From CAILLO01 sp964579735 (lineage in GTDB: Bacteria; Bacillota; Clostridia; Saccharofermentanales; UBA5734): DNA of 53,900 nt. The stretch is taken from assembly GCA_964579735.1 (NCBI GenBank), contig CAZOHH010000005.1:1-53900 (forward strand). The letters are read 5' to 3'. Every line of letters starts with the position of its first letter. The first letter of the stretch is position 1. Position numbers and translations under genes: made by a program. Below the pieces are notes generated by a model. The model did not search any database, was not told the DNA's origin, and saw nothing but the letters and a program-made list of their open reading frames with translations. This document shows, piece by piece, positions 50,596 through 53,900 of the stretch.

Positions 50596-51635
50596 ACCGG
50601 AAGACGGCCCCCGACGGGCACCCCCTGTCGGTCCTGAAGCCGGAACTCGAGGAATTGGAACGCCGGCTTCGGGAGGATCTCGGGGCCGGCGGCCCCTTTC
50701 TCCGGCGCGAGGGACTGCGCCTGCTGGATAGCGGGGGCAAGCGCCTGCGACCGGCCATGGCGATTTCCGCGGGCCACCTCGGCGTCTACGAGAGGGAGCG
50801 CGTGCTTCCGGTCGCCACGGCCGTCGAACTGATCCATATGGCCACGCTCGTCCATGACGACGTGATCGACGAAGCGAAGACCCGCCGAAGCGCGGCGACG
50901 ACCTTCGCCCGCCACGGAGCCCATACCGCCGTCTACGCAGGCGATTGGCTCCTGGTGAAGGCCCTGCGTTCCCTTTCGGCATTGGATGCTCCTCGAGCGG
51001 ACCGTCAGGCGGAAGCCTCCGGCGTCACAAAGCGCTCCGGCATCCCGGAAGCCCTGGTCGCAGGACTCGAGTCCCTCTGCTCCGGCGAGGTCGACCAGTA
51101 TCTCGGCCGCGGCCGCATCCCTTCGCTCCGGGTCTACCTCTCCCGCATAGAGCGCAAGACCGCGGCCCTCTTCGCCGCCTCCTGCGCCGCCGGCGCCACG
51201 GCCTCCGGCCTCGACGAGGCGGTCGTCCGTCATTGCGCCGCCTTCGGCCGCGCCTTCGGCATCGCGTTCCAGATCCAGGACGACCTGCTGGATGTCGGCG
51301 CGCTGGACGCGCCGGCCGGCAAGCCGACCGGACACGACCTCCGCCAGGGCATCGCCACGCTTCCGTTCCTGTTGGCGGCCCGCTCGGACCGTGCCTACCG
51401 GGAACGCCTCGAGGCGTTCTTCCGGGAAGCCGCCACCGCGGATGCGACCGACGCCCTGTCCGCACAGGTCCGCCGCCTCACCGCGGAGATGGTGAAGCTC
51501 GGGGGCGTCGAAGCGGCGCGCCGCACCGTCCTTCGCTACGAGAACGAAGCGAGGGAGCACCTTTCGATGCTCCCTGCCTCCACCGGGAGGGATATGCTCA
51601 CCGCTCTCGCCGGGCTATCCCCCGCCGCGCGCTAG
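50592..51635 (+). CDS. Polyprenyl diphosphate synthase
   Basis: A 347-residue all-trans prenyl transferase. GGKRLRP (48-54) precedes the first Asp-rich motif LVHDDVIDEA (DDxxD at 89-93); the second is FQIQDDLLDVGAL. These match long-chain synthases such as HepT, IspB and DmkB, which make the side chain of menaquinone. Residues just before the first DDxxD (HMATLVH) are small or medium, consistent with a long product, but length cannot be fixed by eye. Start ATG overlaps the NADH dehydrogenase stop (ATGA). The coupling suggests that the chain is used for the quinone that the dehydrogenase reduces. Confidence 0.88.
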   Translation: MNRKTAPDGHPLSVLKPELEELERRLREDLGAGGPFLRREGLRLLDSGGKRLRPAMAISAGHLGVYERERVLPVATAVELIHMATLVHDDVIDEAKTRRSAATTFARHGAHTAVYAGDWLLVKALRSLSALDAPRADRQAEASGVTKRSGIPEALVAGLESLCSGEVDQYLGRGRIPSLRVYLSRIERKTAALFAASCAAGATASGLDEAVVRHCAAFGRAFGIAFQIQDDLLDVGALDAPAGKPTGHDLRQGIATLPFLLAARSDRAYRERLEAFFREAATADATDALSAQVRRLTAEMVKLGGVEAARRTVLRYENEAREHLSMLPASTGRDMLTALAGLSPAAR

Positions 51636-51662
51636 ATTCTCCATCGGTTCCGATTCCCTTTT

Positions 51663-53492
51663 CTATTCCAGATACATGCCGATCTTTCGGTACTTCTCGT
51701 AGCGCGCCTCGAGCAGTTCGACCACCGTCCGTCCGCACAGCTTCGGCAGCGTGCGCGACAGGTAGTCGACGATCCCGGCAGCCGTCGCCCGGTGGTCGAC
51801 GTGCGCACCTTCGTCGGGTTCCGGCAGGATGGCATCGCAGATGCCGAACTCCATGAGGTCCTCGCCCGTGATGCGCATGATGTCGGCGGCCTCGCGCTCG
51901 CGGGTGCCGTCCTTCCAGAGGATGCTGGAGAATCCCCTCGGCGAGATGACGGAGTAGATCGCGTTGCGCAGCATGGCGAGCTCGTCGCACACGGCCACGG
52001 CCAGCGCGCCGCCGCTGCCGCCCTCGCCGGTCACGATGCTGACGACGGGGGTCTTCAGGTCCATCATCTCGAGCAGGTTGCGGGCTATGGCCTCGCCCTG
52101 TCCGCGCTCCTCCGCTCCGATGCCGCAGTAGGCGCCCGTCGTGTCGACGAAGCACAGAACGGGCCGGCTGAATTTCTCGGCCTGCTTCATGAGGCGCATC
52201 GCCTTGCGGTAGCCTTCGGGGTGCGGCATGCCGAAGTTCGTGCGGCTGTTCTCCTCCAGGCTGCGTCCCTTCACATGGCCGACGACGGTCACGGGGACGC
52301 CCTGGAACATGGCGAGTCCACCGCACATGGCGGCGTCGTCGGCGAACAGGCGATCACCGTGGAGTTCGATGAAGTCGTCGAAGACCAGGGGGATGTAGTC
52401 GCGCAACGTCGGGCGGTTCTTCTTGCGGATCACGTCGAGCCGTTCGGAGGCCTTGCGCGGCTTGGCGGGCGCAGGCGCTACCGGCACGTCGGCCGTGGGG
52501 TGGTCGTGGTCGACGCCGAACAGGCCGATATGGCGGGCATCGGCGAAGAACTCGCGGATGCGCGCGACGGTGATGTCGGTGTAGTCCTGGGCGACGGCGC
52601 GGATACGGCGCCGGGAACGTTTCGCGGCCGGGCTGCAGTGGATCGAAAGAAGCTGGACGAGGGTCGGGCGCATCTTGCCACGCTGGACGATCCGGTCGAT
52701 GAAGCCGTGCTCCATGAGGAACTCGGCGCGCTGGAAGCCCTCGGGCAGCTGTTCGGCGATCGTGCCCTCGATCACGCGGCGGCCGGCGAAGCCGATCAGG
52801 GTGCCGGGCTCGGTCAGGATGATGTCGCCGAGGCTGGCGAAGCTGGCCGTCACGCCGCCCGTGGTCGGGTCGGTCATGACCGAGATGAAGAGCAGTCCGG
52901 CCCGATCGTGCCGAGCGACGGCGCCGGCGGTCTTGGCCATCTGCATGAGGGAGACGATGCCTTCCTGCATGCGGGCGCCACCCGATGCGGCGAACAGGAT
53001 GACGGGAAGCTTGCGGGCCGTCGCGCGCTCGAACATGCGGGCGATCTTCTCGCCGACGACCGAACCCATGGAGCCCATCATGAAGCGGCTGTCCATGGCT
53101 CCGACCATGCAGGCGAAGCCTCCGACGCGCGCCTCGCCGGTCACGATGGCCTCCGAGAGGCCCGTGTCCAGCATCAGCTTCTCGATCTTCTGTCCGTAGC
53201 CGGGGAATCCGAGCGGGTTGACGCTGCGCATCCCCGCGTCCGTCTCCTCGAAGGAACCCTCGTCCACTACCATGGCGATCCGCTCCCGCGAATCGAGGCG
53301 GAAGTGGTGCCCGCATTTCGTGCAGACGCTGAATTCCTTTTCGAACTCCTCGCAGAACATGACGCCGCCGCACTCCGGGCACTTGACCCAGAGGTCGTCG
53401 GGGATGGGGCGGTGGTAGACGTAGGCCTCCTCGGCATTGGAGATGTCGGCGGCGGCGCGTTCACGGACCTGACGGAGTGAATCCTTGACCAT
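51663..53492 (-). CDS. Acetyl-CoA carboxylase carboxyltransferase, fused beta and alpha subunits
   Basis: A 609-residue fusion of AccD and AccA, which moves the carboxyl group from biotin to acetyl-CoA to make malonyl-CoA. The AccD part (1-290) starts with a zinc ribbon (C38, C41, C57, C60) and has ASGGARMQEG (169-178). A Pro/Ala-rich linker at about 330-345 joins the AccA part (RPTLRDYIPLVFDDFIELHGDRL, then GAYCGIGAEERGQGEAIARNL and EGGSGGALAVAV). In most bacteria these are separate genes; the AccA part here lacks its usual N-terminal helical segment. Start ATG at 53492 follows GGAGG. It lies 12 bases after accC, in one operon. Confidence 0.93.
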   Translation of the reverse strand: MVKDSLRQVRERAAADISNAEEAYVYHRPIPDDLWVKCPECGGVMFCEEFEKEFSVCTKCGHHFRLDSRERIAMVVDEGSFEETDAGMRSVNPLGFPGYGQKIEKLMLDTGLSEAIVTGEARVGGFACMVGAMDSRFMMGSMGSVVGEKIARMFERATARKLPVILFAASGGARMQEGIVSLMQMAKTAGAVARHDRAGLLFISVMTDPTTGGVTASFASLGDIILTEPGTLIGFAGRRVIEGTIAEQLPEGFQRAEFLMEHGFIDRIVQRGKMRPTLVQLLSIHCSPAAKRSRRRIRAVAQDYTDITVARIREFFADARHIGLFGVDHDHPTADVPVAPAPAKPRKASERLDVIRKKNRPTLRDYIPLVFDDFIELHGDRLFADDAAMCGGLAMFQGVPVTVVGHVKGRSLEENSRTNFGMPHPEGYRKAMRLMKQAEKFSRPVLCFVDTTGAYCGIGAEERGQGEAIARNLLEMMDLKTPVVSIVTGEGGSGGALAVAVCDELAMLRNAIYSVISPRGFSSILWKDGTREREAADIMRITGEDLMEFGICDAILPEPDEGAHVDHRATAAGIVDYLSRTLPKLCGRTVVELLEARYEKYRKIGMYLE

Positions 53493-53504
53493 GGGGTCGC
53501 CTCC

Positions 53505-53900
53505 CTATCGCCCGAGAAGGGCGTCGGTCTTGCGTGCGAGATAGCCGATATCGTAGCGGCCCTCGACGAATTCTGGGTCCCGCAGGATGGAGAGGTGGAA
53601 GTCGATGTTGGTCGCGATGCCGGTGATGAGGAACTCCGAAAGCGCGCGGCGCATGCGCAGGATCGCTTCCATGCGGCTCGGGGCGTGGACGATGAGCTTC
53701 GCGATCAGCGAGTCGTAATAGGGTGGGATCGTGTATCCCTGATATATGGCGCTGTCGACGCGGACCCCGGGACCGCCCGGAACGTGGAGCGACTCGATGG
53801 TCCCCGGGCAGGGGCGGAAGTTGTGCTGCGGGTCCTCCGCGTTGATGCGGCACTCGATGGAGTGGCCGGACAGCAGGATATCCTTCTGGCGGAAACGCAG
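53505..53900 (-). CDS. accC: Biotin carboxylase, C-terminal part only
   Basis: The frame is open from the window edge to TAG at 53505-53507; 131 residues are visible. HSIECRINAEDPQHNFRPCPGTIESLHVPGGPGVRVDS and GYTIPPYYDSLIAKLIVHA are the end of the biotin carboxylase core, including the active-site Arg in the RINAED segment. The order accC - accD/accA on the minus strand is that of Firmicutes fatty acid operons. The N-terminus lies outside the window. Confidence 0.94.
   Translation of the reverse strand: MRFRQKDILLSGHSIECRINAEDPQHNFRPCPGTIESLHVPGGPGVRVDSAIYQGYTIPPYYDSLIAKLIVHAPSRMEAILRMRRALSEFLITGIATNIDFHLSILRDPEFVEGRYDIGYLARKTDALLGR

Overview
This is a GC-rich, gene-dense bacterial chromosome segment with one assembly gap of 100 Ns (36394-36493). 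The gene families point to an anaerobic, Firmicutes/Clostridia-type host. Indicators are the cluster rho - rpmE - DUF1385 (YqhQ type) - prmC, the small DUF951 and DUF1836 proteins, a TraX-like membrane protein, citramalate-based isoleucine synthesis, carboxynorspermidine-type polyamine genes and strong AGGAGG ribosome binding sites. This placement is inference; there is no rRNA in the window and I see no tRNA. No stretch longer than about 240 bases lacks a gene, apart from the gap region.

Left part (1-14.9 kb). The end of a carboxynorspermidine synthase and nspC form a polyamine unit. A PhdYefM/RelE-type toxin-antitoxin pair follows, flanked by near-identical 21-bp direct repeats; the right copy is the 3' end of a DUF4143 AAA ATPase gene. 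That ATPase has a tandem palindromic operator at its promoter. Next come a radical SAM protein with a zinc-ribbon membrane protein, then a run on the minus strand. Read in transcription order it is an unknown small protein, a GH51 arabinofuranosidase, a eukaryotic-type hexokinase, an MFS permease and two half-ABC exporters that look like a heterodimer. A six-helix membrane protein sits upstream with its own promoter.

Middle part (15-29.7 kb). One minus-strand operon, leuA-cimA-leuC-leuD-leuB-ilvD-ilvB, has 4- to 8-base overlaps or very short gaps throughout. It gives the leucine branch and a threonine-independent isoleucine route: citramalate from CimA can be processed by LeuCD and LeuB. IlvC, the IlvN/IlvH regulatory subunit and a transaminase are not here. 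A second, different DUF4143 ATPase, a TetM-like ribosomal-protection GTPase and zwf follow.

Right part (29.8-53.9 kb). A flavin-binding PNPOx-like protein and an ABC-F ATPase are on the plus strand. DUF1836 and an SGNH hydrolase are divergent, with mirror-image promoters. Then come DUF951, prmC, DUF1385, rpmE with a clear terminator, rho with a very long disordered N-terminal region (its end is lost in the gap), an mreB/mbl homologue, TraX-like, leuS, a DUF5317-like membrane protein, an acyltransferase and an HD protein. An orphan AbiEi/DUF6577-like ORF runs antisense into an M24 aminopeptidase P. A type II NADH dehydrogenase with a C-terminal membrane domain overlaps a polyprenyl diphosphate synthase, a pairing that recalls flavin-based extracellular electron transfer loci. 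The window ends with a fused accD-accA gene and the end of accC.

Points most worth a second look: the direct repeats around the toxin-antitoxin module, the 39-bp tandem operator, the Ndh2/polyprenyl synthase pair, the rho disordered region and leader, and the read-through AbiEi-like ORF.
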